A stretch of DNA of 64,000 bases from SHLQ01 sp033344795 (GCA_033344795.1 JAWPMS010000001.1:1178001-1242000), one strand, 5' to 3'. Shown: positions 8,550 to 17,858, counted from the first letter of the stretch. Numbers and translations: made by a program. Notes: generated from the sequence alone by a model not told the origin.

Positions 8550-9634
8550 ACACCGAACTCGAAGAGCGACTTCGGACATCGATCCAAACCCCAGCAACAT
8601 CGGTACGTCGCGACTGGGAGTCGATCACTGCGTCTGCAGACCGGAGGACACGTCGAAGCAGCCGCACATTTCGACTGGCGCTCGTTTCATTCGTCGCGAT
8701 TCTCGGTTTCACGCTGGTCGTCAACGGCAGCACCGGTGAGGTCACGAACGTCGATCCTGCGACATCACCCGGGAGTCTCGAGGAAGCCGCACCGCTCACC
8801 ACGCCCGCGCTCGTCCTCGCCGTCGTGCTCACGATCGGGCTGACCCTGATGGCGGTCTCCGCACTCGTTCGACGACCCATCCATCAAGAAGACGCACTCG
8901 TGGGCTGGCGACGATGGTGGCCTCTTTTGCTGCTCCCGCCAACGGTCACGGCCGCGGTTGCTTCAGCTTGGGTGTTCTCCGACTTCGAGTCGTATGTCCT
9001 GCTCGTTTCCGCAGCCTTGCTCTCGGTGCCCTGCGTACCGGTCGTGATCTGGTTGCTTGCCGAGCGCGTGGCCGAGCAGCCGAAGCGGTGGCGAATCGCC
9101 TCCGGCGTGTGGATATCACTCGGGGTCGCTTGCGTCTTGTGGACTCGGTGGTTCATCGTCGACATCATCGGATTGACCCAAGGAAGCCGTTTGTGGCCGA
9201 CCGAGGCCGACCCCGACGTTCTTCTCAGCCTCGACCACCCGCCGGATGGCTCGTGGACACCCGATCGAATCATGACCACGGAACTCGTCTTCGTCGTCAT
9301 CATCGCGATCATGACCGGCTCCGTTCTGCGCGCGGTGCGAACGGCGCCCCGATACGCGGTCGCCATGGTTCCCGTGCTGGTTTGGACGATGCTTGGCATT
9401 TACCAGCTCGTCGCGCCGCTGTCCTTCGTGCTCGACTACGACACCTTCTTCGGCGACCTCGTGCTGGGTGGCACCTACGCCAACTTGACGTTCGTTCTTC
9501 CCTTCGACGTGGTCGGCAGCGGAGCAATCGCCCTCGCGTGCCTCTCGATGGGGCTGATGCTCCATGGTTGGGGTGGGCCGGTGAGACCCGCTGCGGATGA
9601 CTCGGAAGACGCCCCAGTCGACGAGACCGAGTAG
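8546..9634 (+). CDS. Polytopic membrane protein coupled to an ECF sigma factor
   Basis: A 362-residue protein. The N-terminal 50 residues are cytoplasmic and charged (MNTELEERLRTSIQ, RRDWESI). A first helix is at about 53-70, followed by six or so further helices (for example LVLAVVLTIGLTLMAVSAL and LLLLPPTVTAAVASAWVF). The coupling by ATGA to a sigma factor and the short N-terminal domain suggest it restrains the sigma factor and senses a membrane or envelope signal. No named family was recognised. Confidence 0.75.
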   Translation: MNTELEERLRTSIQTPATSVRRDWESITASADRRTRRSSRTFRLALVSFVAILGFTLVVNGSTGEVTNVDPATSPGSLEEAAPLTTPALVLAVVLTIGLTLMAVSALVRRPIHQEDALVGWRRWWPLLLLPPTVTAAVASAWVFSDFESYVLLVSAALLSVPCVPVVIWLLAERVAEQPKRWRIASGVWISLGVACVLWTRWFIVDIIGLTQGSRLWPTEADPDVLLSLDHPPDGSWTPDRIMTTELVFVVIIAIMTGSVLRAVRTAPRYAVAMVPVLVWTMLGIYQLVAPLSFVLDYDTFFGDLVLGGTYANLTFVLPFDVVGSGAIALACLSMGLMLHGWGGPVRPAADDSEDAPVDETE

Positions 9635-9697
9635 CGCGCCGCGACGTCATACAGCTCCATCAGGAAACATCGCCATGCTTTCGGGCAGAGTGTCAAG

Positions 9698-10366
9698 GTG
9701 TCTGACGTCGACGACCGCCCGCGAGCACTCCAAATGGCAGCACGTGTCGAGAAGCTCGAGCCTCCGCATCTCGAGGATGTGTTCGCCGCGGCCGCGCTCG
9801 GCGTGGTCGCGCTGCTCGACGACTACCGCAGCCTTCCGGGCGGCGAGTGGCACGACGAGGTAGCCGCATGGAACGGTGCTCGCATCCGCAAGATCATGCG
9901 CCGAGCACGGGCTTCGGCGTGGGTACGCTCCCACACGGTCCCCGGATTGACGATCCGGCACCGAACGGCCCAAGTGCGGATCTTCGTGCCGGGCGTGGTC
10001 GCTGACGCTCCCGCCGAATTGAGCAAACTTCAGATCCAGTCGACGCCACTCGACGAACCGGATCGCGCACGATCGCTCGAGACGGTCGACCGACCGACGC
10101 TCACGGTGTTGTTGAACCCCGCAGTCGAAATGAGCTGGGGAAAGCGTGGAGCGCAGGTGGCCCATGCAGCGCAACGATGTTGGCAACAACTCGAGCGCCG
10201 AGATCGTCTCGACTGGAACGCGGCCGGACAACCGGTCCGCGTGCTCACGCCGACCGATGCTCTCTGGGCCGACCAAATCGACCGTCTGCCCACCACGATT
10301 CGCGATGGTGGGTTCACCGAGATTGCGCCCGGTACCCTCACGGCCGCGGCGGGGCTGAGCCGCTAG
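9698..10366 (+). CDS. Peptidyl-tRNA hydrolase PTH2-type protein
   Basis: A 222-residue protein similar to actinobacterial two-part aminoacyl/peptidyl-tRNA hydrolases. The N-terminal half includes WNGARIRKIMRRARASAW and VRIFVPGVVADAP. The C-terminal half has the PTH2 core: LTVLLNPAVEMSWGKRGAQV then HAAQRC, where the family uses a Gly-Lys-(x)-Ala-x-Gln-x-Ala-His signature to bind and cleave peptidyl-tRNA. The start is a GTG with only a weak AAGG ribosome site; ATG 9734 is an alternative. The gene stands alone and converges with the next gene across 3 bases. Confidence 0.75.
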   Translation: MSDVDDRPRALQMAARVEKLEPPHLEDVFAAAALGVVALLDDYRSLPGGEWHDEVAAWNGARIRKIMRRARASAWVRSHTVPGLTIRHRTAQVRIFVPGVVADAPAELSKLQIQSTPLDEPDRARSLETVDRPTLTVLLNPAVEMSWGKRGAQVAHAAQRCWQQLERRDRLDWNAAGQPVRVLTPTDALWADQIDRLPTTIRDGGFTEIAPGTLTAAAGLSR

Positions 10367-10369
10367 GGC

Positions 10370-11170
10370 TCAGTACGAAATCGAAGAGCGGCGCTCGGCG
10401 AGCAGCAACGCACAGCCGAGGACGAGAAGGCCTGCGCCGGCCAAGACCAGAGCCCACGTCTTCGTCGATGGTCCGGTGATTGCGAGCAGCGGAGCTGGCG
10501 CAGCGACGACGACCGAGGGGTCCGCTACTTCAGAAACGGACGAGGAGTCCATCACTTCAACCGCGCGTTTGACCTCAACGGGCACCTCCGGGTCGTTCGG
10601 CACCTCCGAGACGACGGGTACCTCGGGCAGATTCGGTATGTCGGTCGCAGGCAGAACAGGTTCGTCCCCACCCGGGACTTGGCTGGGCTCGGCAGGTGTG
10701 CTCACGGTCGTGAAACCGACGCACATCGGTGCCACCGAGTTGATGCCGCCCTCGCCGAGATGATGCACGGTGATCGCACTCGCATCCGCTTTGATCACTC
10801 CGGTGAACGAGTCGACGGCGGTGTTCGACTCGTCTGGGATGTCGGAGGACACTGGCGACACGTAGCCGGAATCGAGGGTGAAGTACCACTGCTCCTGGGT
10901 TTGTTCGGTTTGGCCAGGATGATCGGCGTGATCGTCGAACGAGTGCAGCGTGATCTCATAGGTGCCCGCCGGCATGGTGATCGCAAACGGACCAGCGCTG
11001 TCGCTGATGCCATCGTTGAGCAACCGAGTGCCCTCGAAGCCGAACGAGTACTCGCCACAGCCAGCGGCGGCGCCAGCGGCCGAGGCGGTCGCAGTGCTGA
11101 GAAATGCAGCGCCGGCCAGGACAAACGCAGCCGCGGCAAATCGAAGGGAACGCCTTGGTCGAACGGTCAT
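10370..11170 (-). CDS. Secreted protein with LAXTG-type wall-sorting signal
   Basis: A 266-residue exported protein. A Tat/Sec-like signal peptide (RRSLRFAAAAFVLAGAAFLS, cleavage near ASAAG) is followed by a domain of unknown function with three Cys, then a Pro/Val/Glu-rich stalk (PEVPVVSEVPNDPEVPVEV). The C-terminus is LLAITGPSTKTW, a membrane helix and ERR: an LAXTG motif, hydrophobic segment and basic tail, the layout recognised by class E sortases. It is therefore probably linked to the cell wall. GGAGG lies 9 bases before the ATG. No sortase is in the window. Confidence 0.75.
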   Translation of the reverse strand: MTVRPRRSLRFAAAAFVLAGAAFLSTATASAAGAAAGCGEYSFGFEGTRLLNDGISDSAGPFAITMPAGTYEITLHSFDDHADHPGQTEQTQEQWYFTLDSGYVSPVSSDIPDESNTAVDSFTGVIKADASAITVHHLGEGGINSVAPMCVGFTTVSTPAEPSQVPGGDEPVLPATDIPNLPEVPVVSEVPNDPEVPVEVKRAVEVMDSSSVSEVADPSVVVAAPAPLLAITGPSTKTWALVLAGAGLLVLGCALLLAERRSSISY

Positions 11171-11422
11171 GACAACAACTTCCTCCGTCACAGGTTTGTA
11201 GCCATCTCTCTCCACAGTCTCACTATCGGGATGAAACGATGCACTTCGATGACACCTATGTGTCAATTGGTCGACAATTCGACTGTCTCGTGACACAAAC
11301 CACATCCCGCACGGAGTCTCGCGAGGCGAAGAAGCAGCTCAAGCAGAGCCATAGATTGACTCTATGAGCTGCGCGATCATGGCGGTCTAGCGCTCACAGG
11401 TCAAACCTATGACCATGACGTC

Positions 11423-12472
11423 ATGGCAATCACCACGTCGGCCCCCGCAACGTCTTCGCCGGCACTCCCGACCGACACCCCAGCAAGCTTGCGTCGCGAG
11501 CGTGCTGTTGAGCTTGCACCTGGCGTCATCACTGCAGTCGCCCTGGCGCTGGTTGCCCGACAAATCGCTGGCTACGCACCGATCTCCGCACTCACGTTCG
11601 CCGTTGTCGCGGGCATGGTTCTCGGCAACGTCAAGATCAACATCGAACGACTCCGCCCCGGGTTGATGTTCTCCGGCCGAACCATCCTGCGAATGGGAGT
11701 CGTCGTGCTCGGCATGCGCCTCTCGATCGGACAGATCGGCGACCTCGGTCTTCCCGTCATTCTCGTCATCGTCGCCACGGTTGCCGTCACGTTCTTCGGT
11801 ACACAGGCACTCGGTCGACGGCTCGGCGTGTCCAGGCCACTCTCGTTGCTCATCGCCACCGGCTATTCGATCTGCGGGGCCTCCGCGATCGCAGCGATGG
11901 AGAGCACTTCCGACGCCGACGAAGAAGAGGTTGCCCTCGCCATCGGGCTCGTCACCCTGGCCGGCAGCATCGCCATGTTCTCGATCCCCGTGCTCGGCGA
12001 CCTGTTCTCTCTTAGCGATAGGCAGTACGCGGTGTGGGCAGGAGCAAGCATTCACGATGTCGCTCAGGTCGTCGCTGCTGGCTCAATTCGCGGATCGGCT
12101 GTTCTCGCTGGTGCCGTGGTGGTCAAGCTGACCCGGGTCATGCTGCTCGCCCCACTGGTGACCGGTGTCAGCCTCGCCAGGAGCCATCGAGCAACCGAGT
12201 CGGCGAGCACTCGCCCGGCGCCGATCCCTGCATTCGTCGCGGGCTTCCTGGTCTTTGTCGCCATCCGAAGCTCGGGATTCGTTCCGAGTGCTGTGGTCGA
12301 TGGCACCGCCACGGTCGAAAAACTCCTCTTCGCCGTTGCGCTCGTGGGACTCGGTGCCGGCGTGCGACTCGATCGCATTCGCAACCTCGGCGGAGCCCCA
12401 CTGCTGCTCGGAGCGCTCGCATCAGGGATCGTTGCAACCGTCAGCCTCGGCGCGGTCCTCTTCACCGTGTGA
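11423..12472 (+). CDS. YeiH family putative sulfate exporter
   Basis: A 349-residue membrane protein with about ten helices. The family signature is present: FAVVAGMVLGN near residue 60, GYSICGASAIAAMES at about 152-166, and GASIHDVAQVVAAG at about 209-222. Proteins of this family are annotated as sulfate or sulfonate-related exporters, but transport has rarely been shown. The ATG at 11423 falls inside the perfect palindrome CCATGACGTCATGG (11413-11426). A Nudix gene follows after 16 bases. Confidence 0.85.
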   Translation: MAITTSAPATSSPALPTDTPASLRRERAVELAPGVITAVALALVARQIAGYAPISALTFAVVAGMVLGNVKINIERLRPGLMFSGRTILRMGVVVLGMRLSIGQIGDLGLPVILVIVATVAVTFFGTQALGRRLGVSRPLSLLIATGYSICGASAIAAMESTSDADEEEVALAIGLVTLAGSIAMFSIPVLGDLFSLSDRQYAVWAGASIHDVAQVVAAGSIRGSAVLAGAVVVKLTRVMLLAPLVTGVSLARSHRATESASTRPAPIPAFVAGFLVFVAIRSSGFVPSAVVDGTATVEKLLFAVALVGLGAGVRLDRIRNLGGAPLLLGALASGIVATVSLGAVLFTV

Positions 12473-12488
12473 GCTGCAAAGCTGCGGC

Positions 12489-12899
12489 ATGGTGCACAAC
12501 GACCTGATTCTACCGATCTCCGTCAAGGGCATCCTCGGCCCACCGGGAAAGATCGTCCTGCTCCGAAATGAACGAGGCGAATGGGAGTTTCCCGGCGGCC
12601 GACTCGATGTCAAAGACACGTCACCTCCGATGTGTCTCCAGCGAGAGATCACCGAAGAACTCGACCTCGTCGTCGATGTCCAAGATCCCGTGCACTCCTG
12701 GCGCTATGAACCTCTCCCAGGGCACCACGTATTGCTCATTGCGTACAGATGCGAACTCATCGGCGACTGGCCCGAGCGCCTCTGGCACAGCGATGAACAC
12801 CTCGGCGTTCGTCTCTTCGATCTCACCGAGCTCGCCGCCATCAACCTCCCAGCGGGTTACCGAGATGCACTGCGTCTCGCCGGGTTGGACGTCGGTTAA
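12489..12899 (+). CDS. Nudix hydrolase
   Basis: A 136-residue single-domain Nudix protein. The Nudix box is at about residues 36-58: GGRLDVKD then REITEELDL, with the usual REUxEE metal-binding part; the upstream Glu of the box is replaced by Asp. The protein hydrolyses a nucleoside diphosphate linked to another group; the substrate cannot be told. The start MVHNDLIL was chosen because the frame upstream overlaps the exporter gene. It may be co-transcribed with that exporter. Confidence 0.85.
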   Translation: MVHNDLILPISVKGILGPPGKIVLLRNERGEWEFPGGRLDVKDTSPPMCLQREITEELDLVVDVQDPVHSWRYEPLPGHHVLLIAYRCELIGDWPERLWHSDEHLGVRLFDLTELAAINLPAGYRDALRLAGLDVG

Positions 12900-14395
12900 A
12901 GAGCGGAGTGAGCAGCGGGAAACTCGATCTGGAAACGGGCTCCTCCAAGCGGCGAGTCGAGCACCGCGATCGTGCCGTCCATCTGCTCGACCGCCGAGTG
13001 AACCACGGCCAGACCGAGACCGGCGCCACCCCGGTCGCGCGTGCGAGCGTCGTCGAGTCGAATGAAGCGCTCAAAGATTCGCTGACGTTCGTCCTCGGAG
13101 ATACCTGGGCCGTCATCGTCGACCCATATCCTCACGACCTCACCAACGGTCTGCACACCGACCGCTACACGCCTCTCAGCGTGTCGTGCCGCATTGTCGA
13201 GTAGGTGCGCGATGACGCGGGTCATCACATCTGCATGCCCGACAACGCGACCGGCAGAAACCGCACTCTTGTCGACGGGAATGGCCCGGGATCGCAGTGC
13301 CTCGGCCAAGACCACCTCGTCGACGTCGACCGTGGAAGTACTTGCGAGGGTTCTCGACTCATCACCGCGAGCGAGGGCCAGTAGATCTTCAACCAACCGT
13401 TCGAGACGCCCGGACTCATTGAGCACAACTGCGGCGAAGTCATCGATGGTCGTCGAATCGGGCGCTCGACGAGCGACCTCGGCCTCACTGCGCAACACGG
13501 CCACCGGGGTACGAAGCTCATGCGAGGCATCGGAAACGAACTGGCGACGTTTGAGGTCCGACGTCTCCAAACGACCGAGCATCGTGTTCATCGTTCGTGC
13601 CAGCACCCCGATCTCGTCAGCACTGCCCGGTTCGGGCACCCGATCGCTCAATGTTCCAGACGTGATCGCTCGCACCTGATCGGTGATGGCTCCGACAGGG
13701 CGCAAGGCTCGGCCGGCGATGAACCAGGTAGCGATGCCTGCAAGCACGGTCAAGATCGCGACAGCGATGGCCATCGTGTTGCGAACTTCGTCCAGCGCGT
13801 CCAGGCCTTCGGATACTTCGGCAAAGAATCCGATCCGGGTCGTACCAAATGTCCGTTCACCGAACGCGAGCTCGAGGCGTTCCGATGGGCTCGGTGAGCC
13901 GAATCGATCGAACCCGAGGGTGTCCAGATCGAAGAGATCCGTGACGGGCACAGCCGGTGTGGGCGGATCGTCGACAATGGCCGCGCGCCCCGCCGAATCG
14001 ATCGAGATGATCTCGTCAGGCCCAAGCCAAATCAGGAGACGGTTGTCGTCTGTCCCGAACGCGCCGACGAGTTGACCAAACACTTCGGGTTCGTCGATCA
14101 AGTTCTGTATGACGAACAACTCGAATGTGCTGTCGAGAGGTTCCACACTGATGACCTCTCCGCCGATCAGCTCGTCGAATATCTCCGTCGCAACGCCCGC
14201 CTCGATGGCGCCGTCTTCGAATACGACTCCGTCGAACCCAAGGTCCTCGAAGAGCTCGATCCGCTCGTCGATCGCGGCGTCCTTCACCTGTGTTTCGAGC
14301 ACGCCCATTCCGAACCAGAGGCCGAGCGCGAGCACCACCAATGTCATCACGACAATCGCCAGCGTGAGGCGGCTACGAATGTTCCAGCCACTCAT
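12896..14395 (-). CDS. Two-component sensor histidine kinase
   Basis: A 499-residue HAMP-type kinase. Helix 1 is at about 9-31 and helix 2 at about 207-228, enclosing an acidic extracellular sensor domain of about 175 residues. HAMP follows (ALRPVGAITDQVRAI), then the H box FVSDASHELRTPVAVLRSE with His292, the N box HLLDNAARHAE and the G1/G2 boxes (WVDDDGPGI, GAGLGLAVVHS). The gene overlaps its response regulator by ATGA, so the two form one system. The stop overlaps the end of the convergent Nudix gene by 4 bases. Confidence 0.95.
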   Translation of the reverse strand: MSGWNIRSRLTLAIVVMTLVVLALGLWFGMGVLETQVKDAAIDERIELFEDLGFDGVVFEDGAIEAGVATEIFDELIGGEVISVEPLDSTFELFVIQNLIDEPEVFGQLVGAFGTDDNRLLIWLGPDEIISIDSAGRAAIVDDPPTPAVPVTDLFDLDTLGFDRFGSPSPSERLELAFGERTFGTTRIGFFAEVSEGLDALDEVRNTMAIAVAILTVLAGIATWFIAGRALRPVGAITDQVRAITSGTLSDRVPEPGSADEIGVLARTMNTMLGRLETSDLKRRQFVSDASHELRTPVAVLRSEAEVARRAPDSTTIDDFAAVVLNESGRLERLVEDLLALARGDESRTLASTSTVDVDEVVLAEALRSRAIPVDKSAVSAGRVVGHADVMTRVIAHLLDNAARHAERRVAVGVQTVGEVVRIWVDDDGPGISEDERQRIFERFIRLDDARTRDRGGAGLGLAVVHSAVEQMDGTIAVLDSPLGGARFQIEFPAAHSAL

Positions 14396-15066
14396 TTGGC
14401 GCCCACCGCTTGATAGCCGATGCCTCGCACCGTCTTGACGGTCTCGGTACCGAACGGGCGATCGATCTTCCGGCGCACGTACCCGACGTACACCTCGATG
14501 ATGTTGGGGTCTCCATCGAAGTCCATGCCCCACACCGCGTCGATCAACTCACGCTTTGAGACCACCTGCGGGGCTCTCCGAAGCAACGTCTCGAGGACCG
14601 AGAACTCGCGCGGCGTGAGGTCGATCGGCGTGTCTCCCCGGCGGCAGTGCATTGCCCCAGGGTCGAGGGCGAGGTCACCAACGATCAATTCCATCGGACG
14701 TGCGGTGGCGCCCCGCCGGACGAGCGACCGCAACCGCGCAACGAGGACGACGTGGGAGAACGGCTTGCGCAAATAGTCGTCTGCTCCGAGGTCGAACGCG
14801 TCGGCCTCGTCGTATTCACCGTCCTTGGCCGTCAGCATGATGATCGGTGTCCAGACCTCATCCTCGCGGAGCTTGCGGCACACCTCATAGCCATTCATGC
14901 CGGGAAGCATGATGTCGAGCACGATGACGTCGTATTCACCTTCACGCGCTCTCCAGAGACCGTCGAGACCATCAGCGACGTGATCGATGCTCATGCCTTC
15001 GGCTTCGAGGCCGCGACGAAGAGAGTCGGCAAGGGTCAACTCGTCTTCCACCAGCAGCACTCGCAT
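14392..15066 (-). CDS. OmpR/PhoB family response regulator
   Basis: A 224-residue regulator with a receiver domain (residues 1-115; phospho-acceptor Asp51 in IVLDIMLPGMNG, Thr79 and Lys101) and a winged-helix DNA-binding domain (about 125-222; LTPREFSVLETLLRR, NIIEVYVGYVRRKI, VRGIGYQ). MRVLLVEDE was taken as start. Its promoter region and that of the divergent acidic secreted protein share five repeats of about 11 bp (15087-15141), the spacing used by OmpR-family dimers, so the system probably controls itself and that protein. Confidence 0.95.
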   Translation of the reverse strand: MRVLLVEDELTLADSLRRGLEAEGMSIDHVADGLDGLWRAREGEYDVIVLDIMLPGMNGYEVCRKLREDEVWTPIIMLTAKDGEYDEADAFDLGADDYLRKPFSHVVLVARLRSLVRRGATARPMELIVGDLALDPGAMHCRRGDTPIDLTPREFSVLETLLRRAPQVVSKRELIDAVWGMDFDGDPNIIEVYVGYVRRKIDRPFGTETVKTVRGIGYQAVGAK

Positions 15067-15086
15067 CACACCAGTGTGCACACACT

Positions 15087-15141
15087 TCCTGAAGCAATCC
15101 TGAGAACGTCCTCAGCTGCTCTCAGGCTGCATTCAGCCACG
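15087..15141. promoter_or_regulatory. 11-bp direct-repeat array, likely response-regulator site
   Basis: TCCTGA at 15087, TCCTGA at 15098 and TCCTCA at 15109 are exactly 11 bases apart. They continue as TCTCAG (15120) and ATTCAG (15131). Repeats at one per helical turn are typical of OmpR/PhoB-type regulators binding head to tail. The array lies between the response regulator gene and the acidic secreted protein gene. Confidence 0.6.
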
Positions 15142-15201
15142 ATCGGCACTCTTTGGTCATCACCCAGAACGGGTGCCCACAACCAAGGAGAATCCCCCAC
15201 C

Positions 15202-15921
15202 ATGGAAGAAACCCCCACTCCCGACCTCCCCCGGTCGAACCGCAAAGCTGGTCTCATCGGCGGCGTGGTCGGATCGATTGGACTGGCCGCCTCGATCTTT
15301 GCTCTCACCGCCACTGCCGGCGCAGCTGGCCCCGTCCTCCAGGCCCAGGACGGCGCGTCCGAGTCCGAGCCGGCTCCCGTCCTCGACGAAGACTTCCCAG
15401 ATGAGGAAGCGTGGGCCGAGTACGACGCGTGCATTGATGCGGTATTCGAAGCGCACGGGTTCGATATCGACGAGGCGTTCGCCGATGTCGAGATGCTCGA
15501 CATGGAGGACTTCGAGGGCGACTTCGACGAATTCGACTTCGGACCAGCCGTATCGATCATGGACGGCGAAGACATGAGCTTCGCCGAGTTCGGCGACGGT
15601 AACGGATCGATCACGATCACCAAGACCGGTGATGACATCTCGGTGACCACCGATGGTGACGTCGTGGTCGAAGAGATCAACTGGGACGACCTCGAGGCGG
15701 AAGGCATCGCAGTGCTCGAGGGTGAAGCGTTCGCAGGCGACATCGAGATGCTCGACGACTTCGACCACGAGGCCTTCGAAGAGATCGACGAAGCACTGTC
15801 GACGTGTGATGACCAACTCCCTGAGGGAGTCGATCTGGACGTCGAGTTCGGTGAGTTCGAAGACTTCGACTTCGACGAGGCAGAAGACGTCGACGAAGCA
15901 GAACTGACCGAGGCGAGCTGA
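15202..15921 (+). CDS. Acidic secreted protein of unknown family
   Basis: A 239-residue protein. A hydrophobic signal segment (GLIGGVVGSIGLAASIFALT) precedes ATAGAAGP, a likely signal peptidase site. The mature part is extremely acidic (Asp/Glu about one third) with a conserved-looking pair of Cys (YDACIDAVFEAHGFD and STCDDQLPEG). AAGGAG about 15 bases upstream supports the start. The divergent position next to the two-component system suggests it is a target or accessory of that system. The acidity suggests binding of cations, which is inference only. Confidence 0.75.
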   Translation: MEETPTPDLPRSNRKAGLIGGVVGSIGLAASIFALTATAGAAGPVLQAQDGASESEPAPVLDEDFPDEEAWAEYDACIDAVFEAHGFDIDEAFADVEMLDMEDFEGDFDEFDFGPAVSIMDGEDMSFAEFGDGNGSITITKTGDDISVTTDGDVVVEEINWDDLEAEGIAVLEGEAFAGDIEMLDDFDHEAFEEIDEALSTCDDQLPEGVDLDVEFGEFEDFDFDEAEDVDEAELTEAS

Positions 15922-16043
15922 TTGGCTTTGTCCGTTTGAGAATTCCCTCCACCTGAGCGGTGCTGGTCGGCCCTTGGCTGATCAGCACCGCTTCGGTGGT
16001 TGAGGCACTGCGAGTGTCACAGAGCGCCGCTAGTTTCGTTCGA

Positions 16044-16985
16044 ATGGAACACGTGATCGAGACCAACGGTCTTCAACGAAGCTTCGGCGATGTTCATGCG
16101 GTCCGGGGGGTTGATCTCGCGGTGGCCAAGGGCGAGATCTACGGCTTTCTCGGGCCCAACGGCGCCGGGAAGTCCACTGTGGTCAAGATGCTCACCACAC
16201 TCCTGGCCCCGACGGGTGGAACCGCCCAGGTGCTTGGACACGACGTCGTGTCGGGCGCCGATCAGATTCGTCTCCGAATCGGCGCCGCACTGCAGGAGGC
16301 GTCGCTCGACGACAAACAGAGCGGCCGCGAAATCCTCCAACTCCAGGGGGCGTTGTATGGCCTCACCAAGCCAGAAGTCAACCAACGCATCGACGAACTC
16401 TCCTCGCTGATCGAATTCGACGCCATCGATCGATGGATCCGCGAGTACTCCGGTGGTATGAAACGGCGCCTCGACTTGGCTGCTTCGCTCATGCACAACC
16501 CAGACCTGTTGTTTCTGGACGAACCGACGACCGGTCTCGATCCGACCAGCCGTGTGCGTGTCTGGGAAGAGGTCCGAGCCCTCAACAGCGAGCTCGGCAC
16601 CACGATCTTTCTCACCACGCAATACCTGGAAGAGGCCGACGAACTCGCCGACCGCGTCGGGATCATCAACGATGGCCTGATCGCTGCCGAGGGCACGCCA
16701 GACGAACTCAAGAGATCCGTTGGCGCCGATGTCGTTTCGGTTCGGCTCACGTCCGACGATGCACCAGCGATCGAGGCTCTGCGAAAGCTCCCCGATGTCG
16801 ACAAGGTCGAGCAAGGACCTCGGGCATTGCTCGTATCGGTCAGCAACGGCGCAGCCGCGGTCTCGCCCATTGCCGTCGAGCTCGACAACATAGGCGCACA
16901 GGTCGCAGAGCTGACACTGCGGACGCCCACGCTCGACGATGTGTTTCTCGAACTCACCGGTGATCGAATCGAGGTATCAACATGA
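16044..16985 (+). CDS. ABC-2 exporter ATP-binding protein (DrrA-like)
   Basis: A 313-residue ATPase. Walker A is GPNGAGKST (37-45), the signature is YSGGMKRRLDLAA, Walker B is LLFLDEPTTGLDP, and the C-terminal part matches the daunorubicin-resistance ATPase group (about residues 220-310). It powers export of a drug or lipid through the permease encoded next. The ATG 16044 start has no evident ribosome site. Its stop overlaps the permease start as ATGA. The cargo is unknown. Confidence 0.92.
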   Translation: MEHVIETNGLQRSFGDVHAVRGVDLAVAKGEIYGFLGPNGAGKSTVVKMLTTLLAPTGGTAQVLGHDVVSGADQIRLRIGAALQEASLDDKQSGREILQLQGALYGLTKPEVNQRIDELSSLIEFDAIDRWIREYSGGMKRRLDLAASLMHNPDLLFLDEPTTGLDPTSRVRVWEEVRALNSELGTTIFLTTQYLEEADELADRVGIINDGLIAAEGTPDELKRSVGADVVSVRLTSDDAPAIEALRKLPDVDKVEQGPRALLVSVSNGAAAVSPIAVELDNIGAQVAELTLRTPTLDDVFLELTGDRIEVST

Positions 16986-17803
16986 CCACGACAACCACCG
17001 GAACCATCCCCCGGTCGAACGTCCAGGCGAAGCCGTCTGGTTTCTTTCGCGATCTGTTCACGGTCGCCGGACGCGCTCTTCGGAGCATTCCACGAGAACC
17101 GGAAACCTTCATCCCCGGCCTGTTCATTCCGGCGTTCTTCTTCATTGTGAACGTCGGCGCGCTCCAGGACCTCACCGAGAGTGTGCCGGGCGCTGCTGGC
17201 TTCAACTACCGCGAGTTTCAGCTGCCGACGGCGATCATCTTCGCGGTCACGGGCATCAGTCGCGCCCCCGGTCTCGTGACCGACATTCAGTCTGGCTACT
17301 TCGATCGGCTGTTGTTGAGCCCAGCGCGACGACTACCACTGCTGTTGGGACTCATGGTCGCCGACTTCGCTCTCGTCGTGCTCTTGTGCGTCCCGGTGAT
17401 CATCCTCGGATTGTTCCTGGGCGTGTCCTTTGGAACGGGATTTCTCGGATTGCTCGTGTTCATTGCGATCGGCGCATTCTGGGGATTGGCCTTCACCGGG
17501 TTTCCCTACGCAATCGCACTGAAGACAGCGAACCCTGGCGCGGTCGCTTCGAGCTTCATCTTGTTCTTCCCATTCGCATTCTTGACGTCGTCGACCGTGC
17601 CATTGGAAAACCTCACCGGTTGGATGCGAACGATCGCTCGATACAACCCGATCACCTATGTGCTCGAAGGCATGCGGTCGCTGTTCGAGGACGAATGGGA
17701 CTTTGCCGACATCGGCAAGGCGTTTCTGGCCATCTTGATCTTGGGTGCGATCAGTCAGACCCTTGCACTGACAGCGCTTCGGGGGCGGCTCGACCGAGGC
17801 TGA
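16982..17803 (+). CDS. ABC-2 type exporter permease
   Basis: A 273-residue membrane protein with about six helices and the ABC-2 signature region RTIARYNPITYVLEGMRSLF near residues 217-236. It overlaps the ATPase gene and forms the transport channel with it. The first 30 residues are cytoplasmic and rich in Thr. Family members export antibiotics, lipids or polysaccharides; nothing nearby specifies which. Confidence 0.9.
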   Translation: MTTTTTGTIPRSNVQAKPSGFFRDLFTVAGRALRSIPREPETFIPGLFIPAFFFIVNVGALQDLTESVPGAAGFNYREFQLPTAIIFAVTGISRAPGLVTDIQSGYFDRLLLSPARRLPLLLGLMVADFALVVLLCVPVIILGLFLGVSFGTGFLGLLVFIAIGAFWGLAFTGFPYAIALKTANPGAVASSFILFFPFAFLTSSTVPLENLTGWMRTIARYNPITYVLEGMRSLFEDEWDFADIGKAFLAILILGAISQTLALTALRGRLDRG

Positions 17804-17858
17804 TCTGCGTGTCTGAAAACCGCTAGTACTTCGGTGGTGTGCCCGGCACACTGAGCAC

